A DNA stretch of 64,000 bases from an uncultured Glaciecola sp. Lineage in GTDB: Bacteria; Pseudomonadota; Gammaproteobacteria; Enterobacterales; Alteromonadaceae. Both the position numbers and the translations under genes were made by a program. Location: NCBI RefSeq assembly GCF_937770335.1, contig NZ_CALJHY010000004.1, positions 124,001-188,000 on the forward strand, written 5' to 3'. Below are positions 53,975 through 63,407 of the stretch, in pieces. The notes under the pieces are model-generated. The model ran no database searches and was not told the origin of the DNA. It saw only the letters and a program-made list of their open reading frames with translations. Positions within the stretch are counted from its first letter, which is position 1, and each line of letters begins with the position of its first letter.

Positions 53975-56338
53975 CTAATGCTCTTTTGCTTTAAAAAAAC
54001 GCAGGCGATTTGCATTTGTGACGACGGTTAGTGAAGAAAATGCCATCGCTGCTCCGGCAATAACAGGACTCAATAGCACACCAAAAAATGGATACAACAC
54101 GCCTGCTGCAATAGGCACCCCAGCAATGTTATAGATAAATGCACCAAACAAGTTTTGCTTAATGTTAGTTAACGTTGCCTGGCTAATTGCGATTGCATCA
54201 GCTAATCCATGCAAAGACCCTCGCATAAGCGTGATATCGGCACTTTCTATAGCCACATCAGTACCGGTGCCAATGGCAAAACCGACATTTGCATGAGCTA
54301 ACGCAGGGGCGTCATTAATTCCGTCTCCAGTCATGCCCACTATTTCGCCTTCTTTTTGCAACTCGGCAACTTTCTTGGCTTTATCCTCAGGCATGACTTC
54401 AGCAACGTATTCACTTATGCCGACTTTTTCTGCTATCGCTTTGGCTGTAAGTCTGTTGTCGCCTGTTAGCATTACAATTCGAATACCGTTGTTCTGTAAT
54501 CGTTTAATCGCATTGATAGAGTCACTTTTAATTGGGTCGGCCACCGCTATAACCGCGGCTAACTCGCCATTCACCGCAAAATACATAGGCGTTTTAGCTT
54601 CTTCGGCGAATGCTTGTGCTTTGTCTAAAAACGCAGCGATATTTATGCCGCGCTCGGTCATTAGCTTTTCGTTTCCGAATAAAAGTGCGCTGTTATCTAA
54701 CGCGGCTGCAACACCTTGCCCTGCAATGGAAGCAAAACCTGTGACCTTCTGAGGCTCGATACCTTGCTCTTTAGCACTTTCAACAATTGCCATTGCTAGA
54801 GGATGTTCAGAGCCTGCTTCAATACTCGCCGCGAGCATTAATACTTCCTCTTGAGTTAGCTTGTTTGCCAAAAGAACGTCGGTGACTTTCGGCGCACCCT
54901 CGGTGATAGTGCCAGTCTTGTCCAAAATCATGGTCGTTATTTTAGAGGCTGTTTGCAATGCTTCACCATTTCTTATCAACACACCCGCTTCAGCCGCTTT
55001 GCCGACACCGACCATCACCGACATGGGTGTGGCTAACCCAAGCGCACAAGGGCAGGCAATAATTAACACCGTGGTTGCAGATACGATAGCGAAGGCGATA
55101 CTAGGTGCAGGACCAAAGTTTAACCAGGCAAGTGCACTTAGCACTGCAATGATCATAATGACGGGTACAAAATAAGCGGCAATGATATCGGCTAAACGAC
55201 CAATAGGCGGCTTGGAATTTTGTGCCCGTTTAACCATGTTGATAATTTGGGCTAAAGCGGTGTCTTTGCCTACTCGTGTTGCTTTAAAGACAATCGAGCC
55301 TGATTTATTGATAGTGCCGGCAACCACTTTGTCACCTTCTGTCTTTTCAACAGGCATCGGTTCGCCGGTGAGCATGGATTCAACTACTGCGGTATGCCCC
55401 TCAGTAACCATGCCGTCCACTGATATTTTTTCACCTGGGCGCACTCGTACTAAATCATTCAACAGCACATTTTCAAACGGGATATCGATGTCTTTACCAT
55501 CTCGAATTACCCTTGCGGTTTTAGACTGCAGACCAATCAGTCTTTTAATTGCTTCAGAGGTTTTACCTCGGGCCTTCACTTCTAATGCCACGCCCAGATT
55601 AATTAAGCCGATAATCATAGCCGTGGCTTCAAAGTATACATGGCGTGCCATTTCGGGGAGCAGCTCAGGAACAGCGACCACCACCATTGAATATAGCCAA
55701 GCGGTGCCTGTGCCTAGCGCAATTAACGTGTCCATATTTGCAGAATGATTTTTAAATGAGTTCCACGCACCGATATAAAAATGCTTACCCGAAAATATCA
55801 TGACGCCCAATGTGGCTAGCCCTACAGCAAACCACCCAAGCCTTTCGATGTTTGTGTTTACCGTCATTTCGCCAATCGTAAGTCCATAAATCATTAACGG
55901 GACACCGAGCAACAAGGCAATCGACATATCGCGAATTAATTTTTTATAGTATTGCGCATCGGCTTCATCTTTTTCATCTAGTGCTTGTTTTTCTGACTCG
56001 CTGGTATCTATTTTTGCGTTATAGCCTGCTATTTCGATTGCTGAAATCAAAGTAGAATCAGGAACATTACCCACTACCATGACGGTTCGCTGAGCAAAAT
56101 TCATTTCTGCACTATGAACACCTTTTAAGATGCGCAGTGCCTTTTCAATTTTAGTAACACAACTAGCGCAACTTGCGCCATCGACAATAAGATGATGTTC
56201 TGCTGTTTTGGGAGAACTGTCTGCTAGATTTTTAGTTTCACTCTCAGCAGGTGGAGCGCTTTGTCCGGTGTCCTTCGCTTGACAACAGGCATGTTTGGTT
56301 TTGCCTGTTTTATTAGTTTCGTCATTGTCATTTTTCAT
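53975..56338 (-). CDS. copA: Copper-exporting P1B-type ATPase
   Basis: Pumps Cu(I) out of the cytoplasm. The 787 residues include an N-terminal Cys-rich lead (HACCQAK), one heavy-metal domain ([13 protein letters not shown], about 54-66), eight predicted membrane helices, the translocation motif IACPCALG (about 430), the phosphorylated Asp in [10 protein letters not shown] (about 473), the SEHPLA motif and [21 protein letters not shown] and the last helices complete the pattern. The phosphatase TGES-like motif is [10 protein letters not shown]. It is followed by the cupredoxin gene 12 bases on. No CueR-like operator was found upstream. Confidence 0.95.
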   Translation of the reverse strand: MKNDNDETNKTGKTKHACCQAKDTGQSAPPAESETKNLADSSPKTAEHHLIVDGASCASCVTKIEKALRILKGVHSAEMNFAQRTVMVVGNVPDSTLISAIEIAGYNAKIDTSESEKQALDEKDEADAQYYKKLIRDMSIALLLGVPLMIYGLTIGEMTVNTNIERLGWFAVGLATLGVMIFSGKHFYIGAWNSFKNHSANMDTLIALGTGTAWLYSMVVVAVPELLPEMARHVYFEATAMIIGLINLGVALEVKARGKTSEAIKRLIGLQSKTARVIRDGKDIDIPFENVLLNDLVRVRPGEKISVDGMVTEGHTAVVESMLTGEPMPVEKTEGDKVVAGTINKSGSIVFKATRVGKDTALAQIINMVKRAQNSKPPIGRLADIIAAYFVPVIMIIAVLSALAWLNFGPAPSIAFAIVSATTVLIIACPCALGLATPMSVMVGVGKAAEAGVLIRNGEALQTASKITTMILDKTGTITEGAPKVTDVLLANKLTQEEVLMLAASIEAGSEHPLAMAIVESAKEQGIEPQKVTGFASIAGQGVAAALDNSALLFGNEKLMTERGINIAAFLDKAQAFAEEAKTPMYFAVNGELAAVIAVADPIKSDSINAIKRLQNNGIRIVMLTGDNRLTAKAIAEKVGISEYVAEVMPEDKAKKVAELQKEGEIVGMTGDGINDAPALAHANVGFAIGTGTDVAIESADITLMRGSLHGLADAIAISQATLTNIKQNLFGAFIYNIAGVPIAAGVLYPFFGVLLSPVIAGAAMAFSSLTVVTNANRLRFFKAKEH

Positions 56339-56624
56339 AAAACTCTCCTCATCGAAAGTTACCCATGTTGTTGTTTATTCCTCTTCACTAAAGCGTATTC
56401 AATTGAAAGGTAAATCCTTCAAATATCAATACATCGTCAGCAACTAGTTCTCTGCCCGTTTGGCATCTTAATAAGAGAAAGCGAATGCACTAAACATAGT
56501 TAAAAACATCATAAAAACAAGGTGTATTTAATTTATATTTTTCATCATTATCACTTTATATTAGTCAATAAAATTTCATAGTAAAATAATTCAAATCAGC
56601 ATAGAACGATGATCGAGCGTTGGT

Positions 56625-56641
56625 ATAACAACAGTTGTTAT
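56625..56641. promoter_or_regulatory. Perfect palindrome ATAACAAC-A-GTTGTTAT
   Basis: Eight-base arms around one base, extended by GGTA/TACC with small bulges. It may be a regulator site for distant copA or a relic; no protein is known to me. Confidence 0.35.
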
Positions 56642-56980
56642 TACCAGAAAAAGCAACCTAACTGATGCTTCAATTACAACTGAACGCATTAACGTTAAAT
56701 GACCAGACTCCCGCTTTAGTGTACTTGGAACAAGGTCCGATTTAGGCTAATTAGCATAGACTAACATACACAGTACTAAGATGATTTTAGCTATAAAAAG
56801 CTGACAGTAGATAGGTACGGCATCTTCTCGCATTAATATCCTGCAACCCCTATAAGAAAATTATAATAATCAGCTCGATTTTTAAGATAATAGTGCTATC
56901 AATATATAGTGACTCTATATTTTTAAGAAGAAAGATATGTAGAGAAAGATGTCGATAAAATTATGGATTAAGGTATGAAT

Positions 56981-57004
56981 AAAAAGAGAGCGCCTGTCGC
57001 CCCC
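56981..57004 (-). terminator. Rho-independent terminator of the glp/porin operon
   Basis: On the minus strand GGGGGCG pairs with CGCTCTC through G-C and G-U pairs, loop ACAGG, followed by T5. It lies about 67 bases beyond the porin stop. Confidence 0.85.
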
Positions 57005-57070
57005 TTTTTTTATAACGACTGCTGCCGTCAGTCCAAGCTAATTAGCGGCTGTAATCGTTCAGTGCATTAA

Positions 57071-58225
57071 TTAAAAATCGAACTGAAAACCCAATATAAT
57101 TGCGTTGTAGTCATTTTGGACATCAGATTGATAATCTTGTAATTCGCCAACAATCCGAAATTGCGTTGACAATTGATGATGTACAAACAACATTGTAAGT
57201 TCGTTATCAACGTCTGCTGCTGCGCTCAATCCGATAGAAGGGTCTGCTGCCCGACTATCTTGAGATCCTTCACCATAGCTAATCCCAAATCTTGTTTTAT
57301 CAAGCATATAATCTGCTTCAAAAAACCATTGAGTCGCGTCAACATCAGCATCATTAATAGAACCACCATACAAACCGTCTGCACCAATACCAGTGGTATC
57401 GGTGTAGTTAACTGTTAAGCCAAAAGCGCCTGCTTGATAGTGAGCGCCCACATCAAACCCTTGCATGTCATAATCGAACGCTTGGGCGCCGGTTACAGAT
57501 ACAGCTTGTTGAAAAGCACCTGTCCATACTCTGAAACTTTCACCAGAATAAGTGACTTGCCCTTCAAAACGTGGCGTTGATGTTTCAATAGAGGCATCTT
57601 GAGGTTCTTCAGGATTAATAAATGCAATTTTATACACAAATCCATTCATATCAGTCGATGTGAATTTGATTTGTGGATTGAAGTTAGCATATACGTAGCC
57701 GGTGCCAATACGACCGCCAGTTGCATTGCCTGTGTCAGCTCCTCCTCCTAACCAGCCAACACCACCTTGACTCGCAATATCGCCAATCGCGTTGGTATTA
57801 AATACGCCAAAGTCTTTACCTAAAGTTATTGTACCAAAGTCACCCGACACTTGGATGTTAGCTACTCGACTTTCAAATAATCCGCCATTTTGAACACCAT
57901 TCGGCGCATTCAAATGGGTATCAACTTGAAAGTGACCCGATATCGTTAATCCCGAATCAGTTTTAGGTGCAACCACATGAAAGTTGATGTTCGCCGGATT
58001 AAATCCTGATTGAATTCGAAATGCCTGCTCTGAATCATCATGATCCGAGGCAACTGCAAAAATCGGGATCGAGCCACTAATTGACGTTCCCCACCCGTTA
58101 TCAGACTCTAAGGTCACTTCTGATAGAGCGACCGGAGAAAATGCTAATGCCGTTAAACCGACAACTGACGCAACTTTGCTGAAGGAAATAGCGGTAAAGT
58201 TACTTCTGTTTGATAAATTTTTCAT
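57071..58225 (-). CDS. Outer-membrane porin, glycerol-transport associated
   Basis: About 384 residues. A signal peptide (about 1-35, ending FSPVALS) is followed by a beta-barrel with alternating aromatic and polar strands, for example GWGTSISGSIPIF, GTITLGKDFGVF and the last strand IILGFQFDF ending in Phe, as outer-membrane porins do. I choose the ATG at 58225 because the frame further upstream is only an extension from a TTG. It is the last gene of the glycerol transporter set, 123 bases after glpV, with a hairpin between them. Its substrate is inferred only from position. A strong terminator follows. Confidence 0.85.
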   Translation of the reverse strand: MKNLSNRSNFTAISFSKVASVVGLTALAFSPVALSEVTLESDNGWGTSISGSIPIFAVASDHDDSEQAFRIQSGFNPANINFHVVAPKTDSGLTISGHFQVDTHLNAPNGVQNGGLFESRVANIQVSGDFGTITLGKDFGVFNTNAIGDIASQGGVGWLGGGADTGNATGGRIGTGYVYANFNPQIKFTSTDMNGFVYKIAFINPEEPQDASIETSTPRFEGQVTYSGESFRVWTGAFQQAVSVTGAQAFDYDMQGFDVGAHYQAGAFGLTVNYTDTTGIGADGLYGGSINDADVDATQWFFEADYMLDKTRFGISYGEGSQDSRAADPSIGLSAAADVDNELTMLFVHHQLSTQFRIVGELQDYQSDVQNDYNAIILGFQFDF

Positions 58226-58285
58226 TATAAATTCCGTTTTGGTGTGCACAAAGCTTGTCCACAATGATGTTTATTTTGGGCAAAG

Positions 58286-58328
58286 CTTGCCCGGCCTCTG
58301 AGTCATTGACTGAGGAAAATCGGGCAAG
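58286..58328 (-). promoter_or_regulatory. Long hairpin between glpV and the porin gene
   Basis: CTTGCCCG (58286-58293) pairs with CGGGCAAG (58321-58328); an inner CCTC/GAGG and AGTCA/TGACT helix continues it. It is not followed by a T tract, so it more likely stabilises or partly attenuates the mRNA. Confidence 0.6.
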
Positions 58329-58347
58329 TTTGTTGTTGGAGCGTTAC

Positions 58348-60084
58348 TTAGTTAGGAACTGCTTCCCACTGTTTTAGCAATTCTTTATAGGCAATGGTTT
58401 CGCCTTGAGGTTTTTCATTGCTAAGTTTCGGTTTTGGTGCGCCTGGTTGACTCAACCAGTAATTTGGGTCTCTTGGTTTATTCAACTTAGGACCACACTC
58501 GCCTTGCGCATTGGCGCGCTCTAGTCTGTTCATTACTTTATCTTGTGCTGCAGCTAAGCCATCAAGCGCTTCTTGCGGTGATTTTTCACCACTTGCTGCC
58601 TCAGCAATATACTGCCACCACAACTGCGCTAGTTTTGGATAGTCAGGGACGTTAGTACCCGTTGGCGTCCATTGCTTGCGCGCAGGGCTTCTATAGAACT
58701 CAACTAAGCCACCAAGTTGCGGCGCTACGTCAGTCATTGCTTGTGAATTAATGTCAGATTCACGGATAGGCGTAAGTCCTACTAAGGTTTTCTTTAGTGA
58801 AACCGTTTTAGATACGGTAAATTGTGCATATAACCAAGCTGCTAGACGGCGTTTTTCAGGTGTAGACTTTAAGAAAGTCCAAGCACCCGTGTCTTGATAA
58901 CCAAGCTTCATGCCTTCTTCCCAATACGGACCTTTAGGTGATGGTGCCATTCTCCATTTTGGCAATCCATCTTCGCCCACAACCGGTAAACCTTTATCAG
59001 TCATACCTGCAGTAAAAGCAGTGTACCAAAAGATTTGTTGAGCAACATTTCCTTGGGCTGGCACTGGGCCGGCTTCAGAAAAGGTCATGCCTTGGGCTTG
59101 CGGTGGCGCATAGTCTTTTAACCATTGGACATATTTAGTCGTTGCATAAACGGCTGCTGGTCCATTGGTTGCCCCGCCACGAGATACACTTGAACCTACA
59201 GGTCTGCAACCATCAACTCTAATTCCCCACTCATCTACAGGTAAGCCATTTGGAAGGCCTTTATCACCTGCCCCGGCCATTGAGAACCAAGCATCCGTAA
59301 AGCGCCATCCTAGAGAAGGATCTTTTTTGCCATAATCCATATGGCCGTATACGCGTTCACCATCAATTGTTTTTACCTGATTAGTAAAGAAATCTGCGAT
59401 ATCTTCATAAGCAGACCAATTTACAGGTACACCTAATTCGTAACCGTAACGCTCTTTAAATTGTGCTTTTAGGTCTTCTCTTTCAAACCAATCTGCTCTG
59501 AACCAATATAGGTTTGCGAACTGTTGATCTGGAAGTTGATAGATTTTTCCATCCGGTCCGGTAGTGAAATCTAGCCCTATGAAATCTTCTAGATCAAGGG
59601 TAGGCAAAGTGAAATCTTTAGCTTCATTAGCTATCATGTCAGAGATAGCTACGGCCTTTCCATATCTAAAATGGGTGCCAATGAGATCAGAGTCGTTAAT
59701 ATAAGCATCATAGATGTTACGACCAGATTGCATTTGCGTCTGTAGCTTCTCAACAACGACACCTTCTTGTATAAGATCATGAGTAATTTGAATACCCGTA
59801 ATTTCTGTAAAGGCTTTTGCCAAAACTTTAGATTCATACGAATGTGTCGCGATGGTTTCAGATGCAACGTTAATTGACATCCCTTTAAACTGCTTAGCAG
59901 CCTCTTTAAACCACATCATCTCTTGCATTTGCTGTTCTGGCGTTAACGTGGATACTGAGAATTCGTCTTTTATCCACTTTTTAGCAGCATCATCTTGCTC
60001 GTCTGCTAGTGCCACTGAAGATACTCCCATAAGCAGTAAACTAGTGCCTAATATAGCGGTAGTCCGTTTTATTTTTAATTTCAT
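58348..60084 (-). CDS. glpV: Glycerol ABC transporter substrate-binding protein (GlpV-like)
   Basis: Periplasmic binding protein of about 578 residues. It has a signal peptide (MKLKIKRTTAILGTSLLLMGVSSVALA) and an extended family-1 binding fold: TAILGTSLLLMG then WIKDEFSVSTLTPEQQMQEMMWFKEAAKQF, SYESKVLAKAFTEITGIQI, GLDFTTGPDGKIYQLPDQQFANLYWFRADWFERED. The ATG at 60084 has GGAA seven bases upstream and is preferred to one at 60096. This matches the glycerol-binding protein of the rhizobial GlpSTPQUV system in length and wording; sugar-alcohol or other polyol binding is the alternative. It is preceded by three hairpins and followed by one, so it may be expressed differently from the permeases. 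Confidence 0.9.
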   Translation of the reverse strand: MKLKIKRTTAILGTSLLLMGVSSVALADEQDDAAKKWIKDEFSVSTLTPEQQMQEMMWFKEAAKQFKGMSINVASETIATHSYESKVLAKAFTEITGIQITHDLIQEGVVVEKLQTQMQSGRNIYDAYINDSDLIGTHFRYGKAVAISDMIANEAKDFTLPTLDLEDFIGLDFTTGPDGKIYQLPDQQFANLYWFRADWFEREDLKAQFKERYGYELGVPVNWSAYEDIADFFTNQVKTIDGERVYGHMDYGKKDPSLGWRFTDAWFSMAGAGDKGLPNGLPVDEWGIRVDGCRPVGSSVSRGGATNGPAAVYATTKYVQWLKDYAPPQAQGMTFSEAGPVPAQGNVAQQIFWYTAFTAGMTDKGLPVVGEDGLPKWRMAPSPKGPYWEEGMKLGYQDTGAWTFLKSTPEKRRLAAWLYAQFTVSKTVSLKKTLVGLTPIRESDINSQAMTDVAPQLGGLVEFYRSPARKQWTPTGTNVPDYPKLAQLWWQYIAEAASGEKSPQEALDGLAAAQDKVMNRLERANAQGECGPKLNKPRDPNYWLSQPGAPKPKLSNEKPQGETIAYKELLKQWEAVPN

Positions 60085-60172
60085 ATCAATTTCCATTGTT
60101 ATTGAGATTATATTTTTATACCGCTAAACTTGGCTAGTCTTTGAACTAGTTTATGTTCATTCGGCAATTCGT

Positions 60173-60259
60173 ATTGGCTCTCGCCAATGTGAAGGACTCT
60201 CTTTGATGTCAAGCGTCGAATCTTCGCATCAAAGAGGTCCACTTCTCTAAATCAGAGAA
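60173..60259 (-). promoter_or_regulatory. Three consecutive hairpins before glpV
   Basis: ATTGGC/GCCAAT at 60173-60188, a 14-base stem at 60194-60240 (GGAC plus CTCTTTGATG paired with CATCAAAGAG plus GTCC, one bulged T), and TTCTCT/AGAGAA at 60243-60259. They occupy the glpU-glpV gap. Such hairpins often set differential mRNA levels. Confidence 0.6.
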
Positions 60260-60303
60260 ATTCTTTTTAACATTACGTTCAATTACTTTTTTTAATGAAG
60301 CAA

Positions 60304-60576
60304 TTAACCCCATCTGAATACCACCGCACTCCAAAATAGTGAGATACATAGCGCTACCCATAAAACAGTGTCTACAAATGCTAAGAAACCTAAATGTATG
60401 TAAGCGGCGCTTATCAAACTAATAAATAGCTTATCGCCTCTTGTTGTTGCAATTGGTAAAAAACCTTTCTTTTCGAGACTAGGAGATTTGATTTCCAAAA
60501 TAGTCATAAAAATTAGTATGCACCCAATCACGCTAAAGAACGTGGCAGTTACTCCGGTCCAAGCCATCCAATTCAT
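60304..60576 (-). CDS. glpU: Small membrane protein GlpU (DUF2160)
   Basis: A 90-residue membrane protein with three predicted helices (about 7-28, 49-68 and 70-88). MNWMAWTGVTATFFSVIGCILIFMTILEI and the later KKGFLPIATTRGDKLFISLISAAYIHLGFLAF match the DUF2160/GlpU family of glycerol ABC transporter loci. Its role is unknown; in rhizobia it sits between the permeases and the binding protein, as here. It is 20 bases after glpQ, so it is in the same transcript. No active-site residues are visible. Confidence 0.85.
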   Translation of the reverse strand: MNWMAWTGVTATFFSVIGCILIFMTILEIKSPSLEKKGFLPIATTRGDKLFISLISAAYIHLGFLAFVDTVLWVALCISLFWSAVVFRWG

Positions 60577-60596
60577 AGTATTAATCCTTATTTTTG

Positions 60597-61403
60597 TTAT
60601 ACACGACCAAGGGCAAAACCCTTCGCGACATGATTACGCACAAACCAAATAACCAAAATACCTGGAATAATAGTCAACACACCAGCTGCTGCTAGTAAGC
60701 CCCAATCGATTCCAGCAGCTCCAACTGTTCTTGTCATGATTGCTGCAATAGGTTTCGCATCAACCGATGTTAGTGTTCTTGCAAATAACAATTCTACCCA
60801 AGAAAACATGAAGCAGAAGAATGCTGTGACACCAATCCCAGAGCGGATCATCGGTAGGAAAATTCGCAAAAAGAACTTAGGAAAGCTATAGCCATCGATA
60901 TATGCAGTTTCATCGACTTCTCTTGGCACGCCTGACATAAAACCTTCCAATATCCATACAGCTAACGGCACCGTAAATAGACAATGTGCTAACGCTACCG
61001 CGATATGTGTATCGAATAAACCGACTGACGAATACAGCTGGAAGAACGGCAGCAGAAATACCGCTGGTGGTGCCATTCTGTTGCTAAGTAGCCAGAAGAA
61101 CAGATGTGAATCTCCAATAAAACGATAACGACTAAATGCATAAGCCGCAGGCAAGGCAACAACCAATGTTATTGCCATATTCATGCTCACATAAATCATT
61201 GAATTTACGTAACCCATGTACCAAGTTGAATCAGTAAAGATGGTGTGATAGTTATCGAAGGTGAAACTCTGAGGCCATAATGTCAAGCCTCCTAATATCT
61301 CTTCTGTTCCTTTGAATGACATGATCACTAGCCAATATATGGGGATAAACAAAAACACTATATATAATGCCAGGCCGAGTTTTTTACGCAGACTATAATC
61401 CAT
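60597..61403 (-). CDS. glpQ: Glycerol ABC transporter permease GlpQ
   Basis: Second permease of the glycerol importer, 268 residues, six membrane helices. The MalG-type inner-membrane-protein motif is EVDETAYIDGYSFPKFFLRIFLP (EAA loop that contacts the ATPase). It starts MDYSLRKKLGLALYIVFLFIPIYWLVIMSFKGTEEI and has MAPPAVFLLPFF. The ATG at 61403 has GGAG upstream. Family knowledge (rhizobial GlpSTPQUV) supports glycerol as substrate, not sequence alone. It is 9 bases after glpP and 20 before glpU. Confidence 0.9.
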   Translation of the reverse strand: MDYSLRKKLGLALYIVFLFIPIYWLVIMSFKGTEEILGGLTLWPQSFTFDNYHTIFTDSTWYMGYVNSMIYVSMNMAITLVVALPAAYAFSRYRFIGDSHLFFWLLSNRMAPPAVFLLPFFQLYSSVGLFDTHIAVALAHCLFTVPLAVWILEGFMSGVPREVDETAYIDGYSFPKFFLRIFLPMIRSGIGVTAFFCFMFSWVELLFARTLTSVDAKPIAAIMTRTVGAAGIDWGLLAAAGVLTIIPGILVIWFVRNHVAKGFALGRV

Positions 61404-61412
61404 TGGAGGCTC

Positions 61413-62282
61413 CTATTTGGCTTTATCTAGTTGGTTAATTGCAGTGAAGAATGCGTAGCAAACAAGCAGTACAATGAGATAGTAAATCAGAGAAAATGCA
61501 GCAGCAGGACCGATATCGAATTGTCCAATTGCCATTTGAGTTAACGCCTGACTTAAGAAGGTTGTTGAGTTGCCTGGGCCACCACCCGTTAACACGAACG
61601 GTTCGGTATAAATCATGAAACTATCCATAAACCGCAGTAAAACACCAATCACCAAGACACTTTTCAAACGTGGCAATTGTATATGTCTAAAAATCGCCCA
61701 TTTTGATGCTCTATCAATCCGCGCTGCTTGATAGAAAGCTTCTGGGATTGCGCGTAACCCGGAATAACACAAGAGCGCAATTAGCGGTGTCCAATGCCAC
61801 ACATCCATTAGTAATACAGTTAACCATGCGGCTGTTGGGTCACTGGTGTAATTGTAATCAATACCGACTGCATTGACTGCGTAACCAAATAATCCGATGT
61901 CAGCTCGGCTGAATATCTGCCAAATAGTACCAACAACATTCCACGGTATTAGCAGTGGGATAGCGACAAGGATCAGCGAGACTGCCGCCATTCTGCCCTT
62001 AGTTGGCATTACCAAAGCGATTAAAATCCCTAACGGTACTTCAATAGCAAGGACAGAGAATGAGAAAAAGAATTGTCTGCCAAGTGAGTCGAGTAACGCA
62101 GGGTTTCTTAGCATCTCACGGTACCATTCAGCACCGACAAAGTAAGCAGTGTTTTGGTCAAATATATCCTGAACTGAATAGTTGACCACCGTCATAATTG
62201 GCACAATGGCCGAAAACGCGACCAAAATAAATACCGGCAATACTAAAAACCAAGCTTTATTATCTCTAACTTTGCGTTGCAT
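61413..62282 (-). CDS. glpP: Glycerol ABC transporter permease GlpP
   Basis: First permease of the importer, 289 residues, six membrane helices. The N-terminus is MQRKVRDNKAWFLVLPVFILVAFSAIVPIMTVVNYSVQD. The EAA-type loop lies in AIPEAFYQAARIDRASKWAIFRHIQLP, and EPFVLTGGGPGNSTTFLSQAL is typical of MalF/UgpA-like partners. The ATG shares one base with the glpT stop (TAATG), so translation is coupled. It works with GlpQ as a heterodimer in the inner membrane. Confidence 0.92.
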   Translation of the reverse strand: MQRKVRDNKAWFLVLPVFILVAFSAIVPIMTVVNYSVQDIFDQNTAYFVGAEWYREMLRNPALLDSLGRQFFFSFSVLAIEVPLGILIALVMPTKGRMAAVSLILVAIPLLIPWNVVGTIWQIFSRADIGLFGYAVNAVGIDYNYTSDPTAAWLTVLLMDVWHWTPLIALLCYSGLRAIPEAFYQAARIDRASKWAIFRHIQLPRLKSVLVIGVLLRFMDSFMIYTEPFVLTGGGPGNSTTFLSQALTQMAIGQFDIGPAAAFSLIYYLIVLLVCYAFFTAINQLDKAK

Positions 62283-63406
62283 TAGATTGTCTCCTTTACT
62301 TCATCTTCTGGCTCATCTATATCAACAAGGTATTCGTCAACATACACTTTTAGCCATTGCTCAGGAAAACTTATGTAGGCCTTTTTAGTTGGCACTATCC
62401 GGTCTTCATGAATTCTAACTTTGAGCACTTCGCCATCTAACTTCATAGTGATGATTTTGTAGGTGCCTAGGTCTTCGGTATGTAAAACATCGCACTCAAA
62501 TGCGCCCTCTGCTTTGTCGTCCCAAACATGGACAAATTCAGGCCGTATTCCGATTTTTATATTTGACGTAGTAATAGGATCGAGTAGTACTTGCATTTCA
62601 GGGTTGAGTTGTACAAGAGTATTGTTAAACATTAACCCACCTTTACACTTCTTAGCCTTAATTAAATTCATTCCGGGACTACCAATAAAGTATCCAACAA
62701 AAGCATGATTGGGCTTTTCGAAGAGCTCTCTAGGGGTACCAAATTGGACAATTTGGCCGCCATACATAACCGCTATTTTGTCGGCGAAGGTCGATGCTTC
62801 TAATTGATCATGGGTTACATACACCATGGTGATGTTGAACTGTTCATGGATTTGCTTCAGTTTGCGCCTGAGTTTCCATTTTAAGTGTGGGTCGATGACA
62901 GTAAGCGGCTCATCAAATAAAATCGCTGAAACATCACTTCTGACTAATCCGCGCCCCATTGACACCTTTTGTTTTTCATCAGCAGTAAGGTTTTTAGCTT
63001 TGTTTTTAAGCAAATCACTTAACTCTAAAACTGCTGCTATTTCAATAACGCGGCTATGAACTTTGTCCTCAGACATTTTCATATTGCGCAATGGAAACGC
63101 TAAGTTATCAAAAACTGTCATCGAATCGTAGACTACTGGAAACTGAAAGACTTGCGCAATATTGCGTTCCTCTGGCGGAATATCATTGACCTTTTTACCA
63201 TCAAACAGTACTTCGCCATTCGAAGGAGAGAGTAAGCCGGAAATAATATTTAATAATGTACTTTTGCCACAACCCGATGGTCCTAATAGGGCGTATGCGC
63301 CACCTTGATGCCAAACATGGTTCATTTCCCGAATGGCATAATCATTCGGTGATGTGGGCTTTGACTTATAACTATGTGCCAAAGACTTTAGACGTATTTC
63401 GGCCAT
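62282..63406 (-). CDS. glpT: Glycerol ABC transporter ATPase GlpT (second ATPase)
   Basis: One of two ATPases of the importer, 374 residues. Walker A is ALLGPSGCGKSTLLN (about 38-50), the Q loop is in FQFPVVYDSM, Walker B is AILFDEPLTVIDPH and the switch His is in VTHDQLEAS. The usual signature LSGGQ is replaced by LTADEKQKVSMGR, so this subunit's signature half is degenerate. A C-terminal TOBE-type domain (about 245-365) follows. It begins two bases after the glpS stop. The name GlpT here is the ABC ATPase, not the MFS glycerol-3-phosphate antiporter. Confidence 0.9.
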   Translation of the reverse strand: MAEIRLKSLAHSYKSKPTSPNDYAIREMNHVWHQGGAYALLGPSGCGKSTLLNIISGLLSPSNGEVLFDGKKVNDIPPEERNIAQVFQFPVVYDSMTVFDNLAFPLRNMKMSEDKVHSRVIEIAAVLELSDLLKNKAKNLTADEKQKVSMGRGLVRSDVSAILFDEPLTVIDPHLKWKLRRKLKQIHEQFNITMVYVTHDQLEASTFADKIAVMYGGQIVQFGTPRELFEKPNHAFVGYFIGSPGMNLIKAKKCKGGLMFNNTLVQLNPEMQVLLDPITTSNIKIGIRPEFVHVWDDKAEGAFECDVLHTEDLGTYKIITMKLDGEVLKVRIHEDRIVPTKKAYISFPEQWLKVYVDEYLVDIDEPEDEVKETI

Positions 63407-63407
63407 G

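Larger units (their letters stand above)
56339..57070. other. 732-base non-coding region between copA and the porin gene
   Basis: No gene is supported. It contains the copA promoter side, a palindrome at 56625-56641, and the porin-operon terminator at 56981-57004. A weak TTGAA-type inverted repeat lies near 56402-56422, about 65-85 bases before copA. Otherwise it is AT-rich and featureless. Confidence 0.5.

Noticed and set aside
56402-56422. CueR-like operator before copA
   Set aside because: The inverted repeat lacks the CueR ACCTTCC-GGAAGGT pattern.
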